64,000 nt of DNA from Gammaproteobacteria bacterium (GTDB lineage: Bacteria > Pseudomonadota > Gammaproteobacteria > Pseudomonadales > Halieaceae): NCBI GenBank assembly GCA_024644535.1, contig JAHEKX010000008.1, positions 99,098 to 163,097 of the forward strand, read 5' to 3'. The notes below the pieces were generated by a model. It ran no database searches and was not told the origin of the DNA. It saw only the letters and a list, made by a program, of their open reading frames with translations. Made by a program: the position numbers and the translations under genes. This document shows positions 9,694 to 18,534 of the stretch, piece by piece. Numbering within the stretch: position 1 is the stretch's first letter; each line of letters begins with the position of its first letter.

Positions 9694-10428
9694 ATGAATA
9701 CTGAACAAACCTTGCGCGAAGACCTAGCCGCCCTTTATCGAATTTTTGACCACCTAGGTTGGGGTGAGCTGATTTTTAATCACATCACGGTGAAATTGCC
9801 CGGCGATGAGGGGCATTTTTTAATCAACCCCTACGGCCTGCATTACAGTGAAGTCACGGCTTCAAACCTAGTTAAAGTTGATATTGAAGGAAACATCGTA
9901 GAACCCACAGAACACTTCGTGAACCCCGCGGGCATGCTAATTCATAGCTGCGTACATGAAGCCCGCCACGATATCATCTGCATAGCTCACACCCACACGA
10001 CAGCGGGAATGACCGTTGCCTGCCAAGAAGGTGGATTACGTCCCGACAACTTTTACTCAGCCTTACTGCATGGCCGCATCGCCTACCACGACTTCGAGGG
10101 TATTACAGTCGATCAAAGCGAGAAAGAAGGACTCGTTGCCAACCTCGGCTCTGAAGCCATGATGATGATTTTGCGCAACCATGGATTGCTGGCGGGTGGA
10201 CGCACAGTTGCAGAGGCCTTTTTAAATATGTGGGTGCTAGAGCGCTCGTGCCAAATTCAAACCTCTGTTGACCAAACGGGCGTCCAACAAATTCAGGTGC
10301 GCCCTGAAGTGCTGACTCGAACCGAGGAGCTCACGAAAATTCAAGGTATGGGGCAACCCACAGGCTCATTAGAATTTGCGGCCATGAAACGTATCATCGA
10401 AAAGAAAGATCCATCCTATAAAAATTAG
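9694..10428 (+). CDS. Class II aldolase/adducin family protein
   Basis: A 244-residue member of the zinc-dependent class II aldolase/adducin family, relatives of which cleave phosphorylated sugars (L-fuculose-1-P, L-ribulose-5-P) or act on other hydroxy acids. The zinc-binding HTH motif is in IAHTHTTAGMT and the distal histidine in MILRNHGLLAGG. Start ATG 9694 is preceded by GAGGAA (9684-9689). Reading from 9544 would add 50 residues without family similarity. There is no sugar kinase or isomerase nearby, so the substrate is unknown. Divergent from the M20 hydrolase gene. Confidence 0.82.
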   Translation: MNTEQTLREDLAALYRIFDHLGWGELIFNHITVKLPGDEGHFLINPYGLHYSEVTASNLVKVDIEGNIVEPTEHFVNPAGMLIHSCVHEARHDIICIAHTHTTAGMTVACQEGGLRPDNFYSALLHGRIAYHDFEGITVDQSEKEGLVANLGSEAMMMILRNHGLLAGGRTVAEAFLNMWVLERSCQIQTSVDQTGVQQIQVRPEVLTRTEELTKIQGMGQPTGSLEFAAMKRIIEKKDPSYKN

Positions 10429-10440
10429 CACTCACTCTAT

Positions 10441-10471
10441 GGGTAGGCATCAACTTAAGTGATCCCTACCC
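10441..10471. other. Long imperfect inverted repeat between two plus-strand genes
   Basis: GGGTAGG (10441-10447) pairs with CCTACCC (10465-10471); inside, ATCA/TGAT and ACTTAAGT continue the symmetry. It lies 13 bases after the aldolase-like stop. There is no T-tract, so it could be a weak terminator, a mRNA 3' end stabiliser or an operator for the next gene. Confidence 0.35.
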
Positions 10472-10521
10472 TGCCTCGCCTGCGTATAACTTTAATAATC
10501 ACTCAAGACTGAGAGCACACT

Positions 10522-11364
10522 ATGAAACCAATCCTAATTGCCATAGGGATTATCGTTGCGTTCACGGCCTTGGTTTCAACAGCCAGCATGGACGCCTACG
10601 GAGTTCCGATCTTCGCGGCGTGCGTAGCCTTGGCCTTATTCATTCAGTGGGCAGCATTCGTGCCTGCCTACAAGCAACAAACCGAGCGGTATTACGACCT
10701 AATGGGCAGCACGAGCTTTATTCTGGTCACGATGCTAGCGCTTGTCTTGGCGGACCGCTACGACGCACGCTCTATAGCGCTGAGCGCAATGATCATCATC
10801 TGGGCTTTACGCTTGGGCAGCTTTTTAGTCCGGCGTGTGCACGCCGATGGTGGCGACGACCGTTTTGAAACCATCAAACCCAACCCCAAGCGATTCTTCC
10901 TAACTTGGACACTTCAAGGCCTTTGGGTCAGCATCACTGCTGCCACGGTCTTAGCCACGATCAGCGCAGACAAAACCTCTCCTCTGACGGTCTATGATCT
11001 TAATGCTATAGCGATTTGGCTAATAGGTTTTATGATCGAAGTTATTGCTGATCGACAAAAGCGCATGCACCGAGCGAGCGCAGGTAAAGAGGAATTCATC
11101 AGCACGGGCTTGTGGGCCTACAGCCGGCACCCCAACTACTTCGGCGAAATTATGCTCTGGATCGGAATTGCGCTGCTTGCCCTTCCTGCGCTGGAAGGCC
11201 TAGCCTATCTGAGTTTATTATCGCCCGTATTTGTGTATCTCTTGCTAACCCGAATCAGCGGAATACCTATGCTTGAGAAAAAAGCGGACAAGAAGTGGGG
11301 GAACAGGGATGATTACCAAGCTTACAAAAAGCAAACTCGCCTGCTGGTGCCCCTCAAACGGTAA
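10522..11364 (+). CDS. DUF1295 / steroid 5-alpha-reductase-like membrane protein
   Basis: A 280-residue polytopic inner-membrane protein with about seven hydrophobic segments, beginning with ILIAIGIIVAFTALVS near the N-terminus. The C-terminal signature STGLWAYSRHPNYFGEIMLW is diagnostic of the DUF1295 family, related to steroid 5-alpha-reductases and isoprenylcysteine methyltransferases; this motif binds NADPH or SAM in characterised relatives. The bacterial substrate is not established. The last 11 bases overlap convergently with the DUF167 gene on the other strand. Confidence 0.82.
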   Translation: MKPILIAIGIIVAFTALVSTASMDAYGVPIFAACVALALFIQWAAFVPAYKQQTERYYDLMGSTSFILVTMLALVLADRYDARSIALSAMIIIWALRLGSFLVRRVHADGGDDRFETIKPNPKRFFLTWTLQGLWVSITAATVLATISADKTSPLTVYDLNAIAIWLIGFMIEVIADRQKRMHRASAGKEEFISTGLWAYSRHPNYFGEIMLWIGIALLALPALEGLAYLSLLSPVFVYLLLTRISGIPMLEKKADKKWGNRDDYQAYKKQTRLLVPLKR

Positions 11365-11605
11365 TCTCAGCGTCGATCACAAAACGTTTGTCACGATGCG
11401 TTGCTCCGCTCAGCAGCTTAATGCGCGTTCGGGGCACATCAAAGTAATCGGATAAGACGCGCATCACGGCCCGATTGGCTTTCCCTCCCTCGGGCGCAAC
11501 CGTTACGTAAATCTTTAGCACGCGCAACCCATCTATGTCTTCAACTTTCACCTGAGCCTGTTTAGCCTTGGGTGTTACGCGGACGTTAACGATTGTTTTT
11601 GACAT
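11354..11605 (-). CDS. DUF167 (YggU-family) protein
   Basis: An 83-residue protein of the DUF167/YggU family, a small alpha/beta fold of unknown function that is widespread in bacteria. The conserved core APEGGKANRAVMRVLSDYF and IKLLSGATHRDKRF is present, and the length is typical. In many genomes the gene sits next to yggT or proC; here neither is present. It overlaps the preceding DUF1295 gene tail to tail and follows the indolepyruvate oxidoreductase gene by 68 bases. Confidence 0.88.
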   Translation of the reverse strand: MSKTIVNVRVTPKAKQAQVKVEDIDGLRVLKIYVTVAPEGGKANRAVMRVLSDYFDVPRTRIKLLSGATHRDKRFVIDAEITV

Positions 11606-11673
11606 AGATACGGCACGTTCGAAAAAATAGCACCTTACTGCAATCCATGCATCAAAGGCAAAGTCGATAAACG

Positions 11674-14600
11674 CTAATCTGAAATCGCAAGGTAAGACAG
11701 TAATTCCTTCTGTCGCTGTTTTACTAGGGTTCGATTGCGATCTTTCACATGTCCAAAGCCGCGTAAGCCCCGAACGCTTTCCAATAGCACTACGGCTTTT
11801 TGATAGTCCAGCCCGATCAAAGGCAGGATTTCTTCATGCATAAGCTGCAGGTAATCTAAGATATCTTGGCGCTCGGCCCGTCGTTCATCAGTATACGAGA
11901 ACACATCGAACACCGTGCCACGAATAGCCCTGACCGCCGCCAGTAGTTTAAAAAGCGGCAGTATCCATGCACCAAACTCGCGCTTTTGGAGCTGCCCTGT
12001 GGCTGGATCTTTTTTCGCGAGCAAAGGGGGGGCGAGATGGAATCGCAAACGGCGCTTACCGCTAAACTGCTGATCAAGCATCGCCGTAAATTCAGCTGAG
12101 GTATGCAAACGTGCAACCTCATACTCGTCTTTTATCGCCATCAGTTTATACAAGCCCCTAGCAAACGCCCGAGTTGCCATCTGATCTTCGTGCTTATCGT
12201 ATTGCCGAAGATGAGCCACGCGACGATAATACAAATCAGCATATTCTTCATCTTGATACCGATACAAACGCTCGTGGTAATCTTTGATCAAATCATCAAG
12301 GCTTTGATAGCTCTCTGGCTCGTCTGATTGGGCCAGTAAAGCTTCAACTCGGTGCGGATTATGGTGCCACAAACGACCCCATACAAAGGCTTGTCGATTC
12401 ATTTCGATACCGACCCCATTTAGCTCAATGGCCCGATCCAGGGCTTCACTTGAAACAGGCAACCAACCGGCTTGATAAGCCACACCCAACAAAAAGCAGT
12501 TGCTGGCAATCGAATCCCCCATCACTTGGGTGGCAATTCGCGTCGCATCTAACCAAACTAATTGTGAGGTATCGATCTCTGTTTCCACGCGCCCCGTTAA
12601 ACTCGCATAGGGTATGCTCGCATCTGGGTTTGTAATTAAGTCCGAAGTTGCAGTCGCTTGTCGATTCAACACAGCGTGAGTTCTTTCATGCGCCACTTTC
12701 GCCAGGGTTTCATCGCCACAGGCAACAATAAAATCGCAACCCAGCAATAAATCGGCCTCACCGGCGGGAATTCGTACGGCCAAAATATCACTTTGCCGAC
12801 GGGCAACCCGAACGTGGCTCACCACAGCGCCAAATTTTTGCGCCAAGCCCGTTTGATTTAGTGTGGCGCATCCTTTGCCTTCCAGATGTGCGGCCATGGC
12901 AATTAAGGCAGTAATCGTCAGCACACCAGTACCTCCAACGCCTGCAACCACAGTATTCCATGGCTGCTCTAGCGCTGGCAGGGTTGGCTCAGGCAAATCT
13001 TTAACGAAGTCATCGAGCAAAACTTGATCAACCGAGGATTTGACCAGACCAGCATCCAACACAGTCACGAAACTGGGGCAAAAACCATCAACACAACGGA
13101 AATCTTTATTGCACGAGCTTTGGTCAATCTGACGCTTGCGCCCCAAAGCGGTCTCTTTGGGTACGACCGACAAACAATTAGACTGAGCGCTGCAATCGCC
13201 ACAGCCCTCGCAGACTTCTGGATTGATTACAACGCGGCGTGGTGGATCAATTAATTGTGCCTTTTTCCTCCTGCGGCGTTTCTCTGCAGCACAGGTTTGC
13301 ACGTATATAATCACCGTTGTACCGGCAATATCACGCAACTGGGTTTGCACCGCATCGAATTGCTGGCGGTGCTCTAGACCTACACCGAGCTGCTTAGCTA
13401 AACCGCGCCATTGATCAGGCGCATCAGACACTACGACTAGCTTCGATATACCCTCTGCCAACACCTGCTTAACCAGTGATTCGACGCTTAAGTCACCGTC
13501 GATAGGTTGACCACCAGTCATGGCGACTGCATCGTTGTACAAAATTTTATAGGTGATATTCACCTTGGCTGCTACCGCAGCGCGCAAGGCCAAAATACCC
13601 GAGTGAAAGTAGGTGCCATCACCTAAGTTCTGAAATACATGCTGGGTTTCGGTAAAAGGCGCTTGCCCAATCCACGCTGCACCCTCGCCTCCCATTTGCG
13701 AGAAGGTTTGGGTATTCCGATCCAGCATCCAGGTGGCCATGTAATGACAACCGATCCCACCCAGCGCCCGACTACCTTCAGGGACTTTCGTCGAGGTATT
13801 GTGCGGACACCCCGAGCAAAAATGTGGCACCCGCTCGGTCTTTTGGTAAGGCTTGGCCAAAAACGCTTCTTTGTTCTTGATCCATTCAACCCGCTTGCGC
13901 ATGGTTTCGGAATCAAGATATCGCGACACTCGACTGTATATCGCCACCGCAATCATTGCTGGGGTTAGTTCGCCCGCATTGGGCAACAAATCACGACCTT
14001 GTTCATCGAATTCCCCCACCACACGAGGCCGCGCCGCCACCGGATTGTTATAGAGTTGTCCTGTCAACTGATCCTCTATGACCGAACGTTTTTCTTCGAC
14101 GACCAAAATTTCCTCAAGGCCCTCAGCAAAATTGTGGACACCCACAGGTTCTAGAGGCCACGGCATTCCTACTTTCATCACGCGCAACCCTAACTGTCTG
14201 GCAATGGGTGCATTGATCCCCATGTCGTCCAGAGCCTGCATAACATCGAGATAAGCCTTACCCGCACACATAATACCGAACCGAGCATTGGGCGAATCAA
14301 TTACCACAGGGTTTAAATTATTAACGCGAGCAAACTCGCGAGCAGCGTAAATTTTGTATTTATTCAGCCGTAATTCTTGGTCTAGCGGCTTGTCGGGCCA
14401 ACGAGCGTGAACTCCATCGGCGGGTAGTACAAAACTATCCGGAATAACAATGTTCATTCGAGCGGGGTCAATATCGGCCGATATCGCTGAATCCATATTT
14501 TCAGTGATGGCCTTCAAGGCCACCCAGCAACCGCTGTAGCGCGAAAGTTCCCAACCAAACACGCCCAAGTCAAGCACCTCTTGCACATTCGCAGGACTCA

Positions 14601-15114
14601 GCACAGGCACTGAAGCCGCAATAAAATTGTGCTCGGACTGGTGCGGCAAAGTCGACGATTTGCAGGCATGATCATCCCCTGCAATAGCGAGAACACCGCC
14701 GAATTTTGCCGTACCAAACGCATTCGCATGTTTTATGACGTCCATCGAACGGTCAACCCCAGGGCCCTTGCCGTACCACATCGAGAACACGCCGTCGTAG
14801 CGCGCACCTTCGAATAACTGCGTCTGCTGCGAGCCCCATACCGCGGTTGCGGCAAGCTCCTCGTTAACTCCGGGCTGGAAGGTAATATTGTGCTTAGTCA
14901 GCCATGGCTTAGCCGACCACATCGCTTGATCGACCCCCCCCAAGGGAGAGCCCCGATAGCCAGATACAAAGCCAGCGGTATTCAGTCCTCTGGCGACATC
15001 GCGTTGATGTTGCAACATCGGCAGACGCACCAAGGCTTCGATACCGGTCATATACGCTCTGGTGGTATCTAAGGCGTACTTATCATTCAAACTAATTTTG
15101 TAGTCGACACTCAT
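11674..15114 (-). CDS. Indolepyruvate ferredoxin oxidoreductase, alpha-beta fusion
   Basis: A 1146-residue thiamine-diphosphate and iron-sulfur enzyme that oxidatively decarboxylates aryl-pyruvates or branched 2-oxo acids from amino-acid catabolism to acyl-CoA with ferredoxin as acceptor. The long form fuses the subunits: an IorA-like N-terminal part with pyrimidine-binding and TPP-binding regions (CSGCPHNTST, GGIGCHYMATW), a ferredoxin-like cysteine cluster (VCEGCGDCSAQSNC, then SSCNKDFRCVDGFCP), and a C-terminal IorB-like gamma domain starting near VVAGVGGTGVLT. The cysteine spacing of the first cluster is CxxCxxCxxxxxC, not the classical one, as in other aerobic fused forms. Divergent from an Lrp-type regulator, the probable controller. 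Confidence 0.9.
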   Translation of the reverse strand: MSVDYKISLNDKYALDTTRAYMTGIEALVRLPMLQHQRDVARGLNTAGFVSGYRGSPLGGVDQAMWSAKPWLTKHNITFQPGVNEELAATAVWGSQQTQLFEGARYDGVFSMWYGKGPGVDRSMDVIKHANAFGTAKFGGVLAIAGDDHACKSSTLPHQSEHNFIAASVPVLSPANVQEVLDLGVFGWELSRYSGCWVALKAITENMDSAISADIDPARMNIVIPDSFVLPADGVHARWPDKPLDQELRLNKYKIYAAREFARVNNLNPVVIDSPNARFGIMCAGKAYLDVMQALDDMGINAPIARQLGLRVMKVGMPWPLEPVGVHNFAEGLEEILVVEEKRSVIEDQLTGQLYNNPVAARPRVVGEFDEQGRDLLPNAGELTPAMIAVAIYSRVSRYLDSETMRKRVEWIKNKEAFLAKPYQKTERVPHFCSGCPHNTSTKVPEGSRALGGIGCHYMATWMLDRNTQTFSQMGGEGAAWIGQAPFTETQHVFQNLGDGTYFHSGILALRAAVAAKVNITYKILYNDAVAMTGGQPIDGDLSVESLVKQVLAEGISKLVVVSDAPDQWRGLAKQLGVGLEHRQQFDAVQTQLRDIAGTTVIIYVQTCAAEKRRRRKKAQLIDPPRRVVINPEVCEGCGDCSAQSNCLSVVPKETALGRKRQIDQSSCNKDFRCVDGFCPSFVTVLDAGLVKSSVDQVLLDDFVKDLPEPTLPALEQPWNTVVAGVGGTGVLTITALIAMAAHLEGKGCATLNQTGLAQKFGAVVSHVRVARRQSDILAVRIPAGEADLLLGCDFIVACGDETLAKVAHERTHAVLNRQATATSDLITNPDASIPYASLTGRVETEIDTSQLVWLDATRIATQVMGDSIASNCFLLGVAYQAGWLPVSSEALDRAIELNGVGIEMNRQAFVWGRLWHHNPHRVEALLAQSDEPESYQSLDDLIKDYHERLYRYQDEEYADLYYRRVAHLRQYDKHEDQMATRAFARGLYKLMAIKDEYEVARLHTSAEFTAMLDQQFSGKRRLRFHLAPPLLAKKDPATGQLQKREFGAWILPLFKLLAAVRAIRGTVFDVFSYTDERRAERQDILDYLQLMHEEILPLIGLDYQKAVVLLESVRGLRGFGHVKDRNRTLVKQRQKELLSYLAISD

Positions 15115-15204
15115 GACTGGCGCACTCGAAAGGCTTTGGCTAATTCTGCCTAATTCTTCGCGAAACTTTTTGCCTATTTTTAATGATAAAATCGGATTAA
15201 TTGC

Positions 15205-15233
15205 ATAACATAGTTATTTTTAGTCTCTATAAT
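15205..15233 (+). promoter_or_regulatory. Predicted promoter of the Lrp-family gene
   Basis: ATAACA (15205-15210), 17-base spacer, perfect TATAAT (15228-15233). The start codon at 15243 is only 10 bases past the -10 box and has no Shine-Dalgarno sequence, so the mRNA may be leaderless or nearly so. Confidence 0.55.
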
Positions 15234-15242
15234 AATTAATTT

Positions 15243-15719
15243 ATGCAAGAACTTACAAAATCCGATCTGAAGATTCTTGAACTACTGCAAAAAGACAGCA
15301 CACTCAGCACCGCTGAAATTGCCGAGCATATTGGCTTATCGCAGTCGCCCTGCTGGCGTCGAATTCAACGATTAGAGCAAGCGGGCCTTTTTGAGGAACG
15401 AGGGATACGACTGAATCGCGACCTACTAGGACTGGATCTTGTCGTCTTTGTTACGATTAACCTACGGCAAACGGGGACGCAAGACTTACTGCAATTTGAG
15501 CAGGACATCCGCAAACATCCCGAAATAGTCGAGTGCTATACCATGACAGGCCTATGGGACTACATGCTGAAAATTGTGGCTAAAGATATCAAGTACTACG
15601 AAAGCTTTGCGAGGAACGTACTGATGGCCTCACAAAGCATTCGCGAAATGCATTCACACATAGCAGTAACTGAAATAAAAAATACGGTCGCGCTACCGCT
15701 GTCTCAATTAACAGGATAA
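15243..15719 (+). CDS. Lrp/AsnC family transcriptional regulator
   Basis: A 158-residue Lrp/AsnC regulator: N-terminal helix-turn-helix (residues about 5-60, LSTAEIAEHIGLSQSPCWRRIQRLEQAGL) and C-terminal RAM ligand-binding domain (about 70-150, ending MHSHIAVTEIKNTVALPL). Such proteins sense amino acids and commonly control a divergent catabolic gene. Here that neighbour is the indolepyruvate ferredoxin oxidoreductase gene, so an aromatic or branched-chain amino acid is a reasonable ligand guess. The start ATG is 10 bases after a strong -10 box. Confidence 0.92.
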   Translation: MQELTKSDLKILELLQKDSTLSTAEIAEHIGLSQSPCWRRIQRLEQAGLFEERGIRLNRDLLGLDLVVFVTINLRQTGTQDLLQFEQDIRKHPEIVECYTMTGLWDYMLKIVAKDIKYYESFARNVLMASQSIREMHSHIAVTEIKNTVALPLSQLTG

Positions 15720-15732
15720 GACTATATTCGCT

Positions 15733-16668
15733 TTAGGCTTTTGCGGCGGTGCTAACCCGATCAAGCGCCTCTTCATACTCAGCCCTAACCTTGGCCAAAA
15801 TATCAGCAACTGATTCAACGGCATTGATGCGTCCGCACACTTGCCCGGTCAGTGGTATCGCCGCTTCCATATCGCCGCCAAAATACAGCGCCTTAGGGTC
15901 ACCGAAGTCAGCCATTCCGCTTTGCGCTTGATCTATCTCTAAGCGACTGGTTCGTTCGGTGCGCAAGGCACGTAGTGCCGGCGGTGCAAAACGCGACAAA
16001 AATACCGTATCGGTCTCTTTGGCATTCACGATCGCCTGCTTCCAGTTTTCGTGTACCGGTGATTCTTGAGAGGCAACCATGCGCGTACCCAGCTGTATTC
16101 CATCGGCACCCAAAGCGATAGCTGCCGCTAAGGTCGCACCATCATGGAAGCCGCCCGCTGCAATAATAGGTACGTCGAGATGCGCCCGGATAAGTGGCAA
16201 CAATACTAAGCTCGCGACGTCCTTAGGGTTTTTAAAGCCGCCGCCTTCGGCACCCTCTACTACCAAACCGTCAACCCCACAGTCTACCGCCTTTAACGCC
16301 GCCGACAGGCTGGGAACCACGTGATAGACCGTTAGCCCCGCAGATTTCAACTGACCCGTAAAACGCTCGGGAGAGCCCGCTGAAGTTGTAACGAACTTGA
16401 CCCCTTGATCAATAATAAAGGGCACCACATCGGGGTCACGAACAAAAGCCTGAGCAATATTAACGGCAAAGGGTTTGTCCGTGAGTTCTCGCATCTTAGC
16501 AATTTCGGCCTTGATGACATCCAGCTCACCCGAGCTGGTTTCGATAACACCTAAGCCGCCTGCGTTCGATACTGCCGACGCCAACTGTGAACGAGCAATC
16601 CAGCCCATCGGGGCTTGAACGACGGGAATATTAATGCCCAAAGCTTGGGTCAAACGGGTGTTAAACAT
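15733..16668 (-). CDS. Nitronate monooxygenase family flavoprotein
   Basis: A 311-residue TIM-barrel flavoprotein of the 2-nitropropane dioxygenase / nitronate monooxygenase family, which oxidises alkyl nitronates (for example the toxin propionate-3-nitronate) with FMN. Landmarks are the N-terminal PVVQAPMGWIARSQLASAVSNAGGLGVIE, the central VEGAEGGGFKNP, and the FMN phosphate-binding IIAAGGFHDGATLAAAIALGADGIQLGTR. Related FabK enoyl-ACP reductases share the fold, but no fatty-acid synthesis gene is nearby. The gene stops 14 bases from the convergent Lrp gene and lies downstream of a TetR regulator on the same strand. Confidence 0.85.
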   Translation of the reverse strand: MFNTRLTQALGINIPVVQAPMGWIARSQLASAVSNAGGLGVIETSSGELDVIKAEIAKMRELTDKPFAVNIAQAFVRDPDVVPFIIDQGVKFVTTSAGSPERFTGQLKSAGLTVYHVVPSLSAALKAVDCGVDGLVVEGAEGGGFKNPKDVASLVLLPLIRAHLDVPIIAAGGFHDGATLAAAIALGADGIQLGTRMVASQESPVHENWKQAIVNAKETDTVFLSRFAPPALRALRTERTSRLEIDQAQSGMADFGDPKALYFGGDMEAAIPLTGQVCGRINAVESVADILAKVRAEYEEALDRVSTAAKA

Positions 16669-16747
16669 AGCGGCTCCTTTTTATTTGAAGCCGCAGGATA
16701 ACGTGGATAGTGCCCGCCATCTAGTGTTAGCAGGCGAATCTATCTAG

Positions 16748-17251
16748 CTAGTGTGTTACCGAGTGTAAAGGAACGCCAAACAGATTATTTAGGCCCTTAG
16801 CGTAAAACTGACGATAGTAGTTCACACCCAGGCGATCGTCCAAAGCGCGCAGAGTAGCGTGCAAATCTGCTAGGAGTCTCGTCGAGTAATCTTGTTCTAA
16901 TGCTTGTGCTAGTGTGGCCTTGATTTGGTCTTCGTACAGAGCGGCAAAAATCGATTCGACGTTCACGAAATACTGGTACAAAGAGCCCATAGCGATACCC
17001 GCAACTTCGCAAATTGTGCTGGCTTGCACATCGTCAGTACCGTAGCGATCCACCACAATTAGAGTCGCCTCTTTAATCGATTGAACTAGAATTTTAGAGC
17101 GCGTTTGCTTGGGCTGCTTGCGCGCACGAGGCGGGGCCGTGATGTCGGGCAGCACACGGCTTTCAATCATCTCCGGCGACAGCCGAGGCCATTCGCAGAA
17201 AAAACACTGGCTTCGATAATCGAATACAATGCGATTTGCTTCTAAGTTCAT
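16748..17251 (-). CDS. TetR-family regulator, short C-terminal domain
   Basis: A 167-residue protein. After an N-terminal extension of about 45 residues rich in Cys/Arg/Pro, residues about 50-101 form a TetR DNA-binding domain (QTRSKILVQSIKEATLIVVD...STICEVAGIAMGSLYQYFVN). Only about 65 residues follow, where the family normally has 110-150, so the ligand-binding domain looks truncated. I found no obvious frameshifted continuation in the 79 bases before the nitronate monooxygenase gene. A GAGG ribosome site precedes ATG 17251. It may regulate the downstream nitronate monooxygenase. Confidence 0.75.
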   Translation of the reverse strand: MNLEANRIVFDYRSQCFFCEWPRLSPEMIESRVLPDITAPPRARKQPKQTRSKILVQSIKEATLIVVDRYGTDDVQASTICEVAGIAMGSLYQYFVNVESIFAALYEDQIKATLAQALEQDYSTRLLADLHATLRALDDRLGVNYYRQFYAKGLNNLFGVPLHSVTH

Positions 17252-17425
17252 ATTGGCCTCGCGTGCTTTTATGACATTGCGTTTCTAGAAAGGCTGTAGT
17301 CTGCCCGCTTGATACTTTTGGTAACAGGTCCGTAAACCACAAAAAAGCTCACAAAAAACATCACCCAATAGCGATAAAGAGGATTTTTCTTGATATGATC
17401 TTCTAAAACCTCACAGAAAATCACC

Positions 17426-18430
17426 ATGGCCACGATTTGCAAACATCATGTTTTAAGCTCGATGAGCGGACTCGGAGCGCAAAAGCGTCAGCAATCTACC
17501 CTGTTGACTCAGGCTGGCATTAATCCATCAAGTTTAATTTCGGAAGATGCCCGAGTGCATACAGACCAAGTAGCCCGCTTGTTTCAGCTAGTCATGATTA
17601 CCTTAAACGACGAATTTATGGGTTTTACTGAGGTGCCCTGCAAAATGGGAACTTTCGCATTAATGAGCGACTTGATCCCCCAATGCCTAACCTTGAAAGA
17701 CCAGCTTAAACAAACCTCGCGTTTTTACAATCTGACCCATCCCAATATCGATTTTGATCTTAAGGAATACCATAAAGATGCCGTGTTCAGTATCTCGTTA
17801 ACCGACAACGGTTATGATGCCCAACATTTTTTACGCGAATTTCTCATGGTTATTTGGCACAGGTTTCCAAGCTGGTTAATTGGTGAGCCTATAAAGCTTC
17901 GCTCGATAGAATTTAGTTTTGCATGTCCAGCGCATGAAACAGAGCTCAACGTTATGTTCCCAGCCAATATCTCTTATAACCACAAGCATAACCGGTTAAT
18001 TTTCGACCGTCGCTACTTAAGCAAACCCATCAGTCGAACCCGCAGTGAAATTGAACAGTTCGTTAGGCGATCCCCTTACGATCTGATGACTATTCCCGGA
18101 CGCGAACAAACCTTGGAGTCCCAAATCGAGCGTTTAATGGCGCCACGCGATGCTGATCGAATGAAAAATATCACTCTGAATGATGTTGCAGACCAGCTGT
18201 TTATGAGCCCCCAAACCATCCAAAGACGCTTAAGTGACCTCGGCACCAGCTTCAATACCATCAAGGAAAACTGGCGTCGTGAGCGCGCTATCAAACTACT
18301 TCAGAACAATCAACTTTCGATTGAAGCCATCAGCGAGCGACTTGGGTTTTCGGAGGCGCGCTCTTTTACCCGGGCCTTCAAAACTTGGACTGGCTTATCA
18401 CCGCGCAAATATCGACAGATGTTTTTTTGA
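17426..18430 (+). CDS. AraC-family transcriptional regulator (OruR/ArgR-like type)
   Basis: A 334-residue regulator with an N-terminal arabinose-binding-like domain of the AraC_binding_2 type (about residues 15-205) and a C-terminal double helix-turn-helix (about 235-332: LNDVADQLFMSPQTIQRRLSDLG and LSIEAISERLGFSEARSFTRAFKTWTGLSPRKYR). This architecture is common for activators of catabolic genes responding to small organic molecules. It is upstream of a dienelactone-hydrolase-like gene on the same strand and divergent from the TetR gene; the hydrolase is the likely first target. The start is supported by family length; the ribosome site is weak. Confidence 0.88.
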   Translation: MATICKHHVLSSMSGLGAQKRQQSTLLTQAGINPSSLISEDARVHTDQVARLFQLVMITLNDEFMGFTEVPCKMGTFALMSDLIPQCLTLKDQLKQTSRFYNLTHPNIDFDLKEYHKDAVFSISLTDNGYDAQHFLREFLMVIWHRFPSWLIGEPIKLRSIEFSFACPAHETELNVMFPANISYNHKHNRLIFDRRYLSKPISRTRSEIEQFVRRSPYDLMTIPGREQTLESQIERLMAPRDADRMKNITLNDVADQLFMSPQTIQRRLSDLGTSFNTIKENWRRERAIKLLQNNQLSIEAISERLGFSEARSFTRAFKTWTGLSPRKYRQMFF

Positions 18431-18534
18431 CCGGTATCGTGAATAGCGTAACACCAGCTCGATTTAATCGATCCAGCACGCGGCGAAGGTCAGTTTCAAC
18501 ACATCGGCTTCAACATTTGAACAGGAGAATAACT

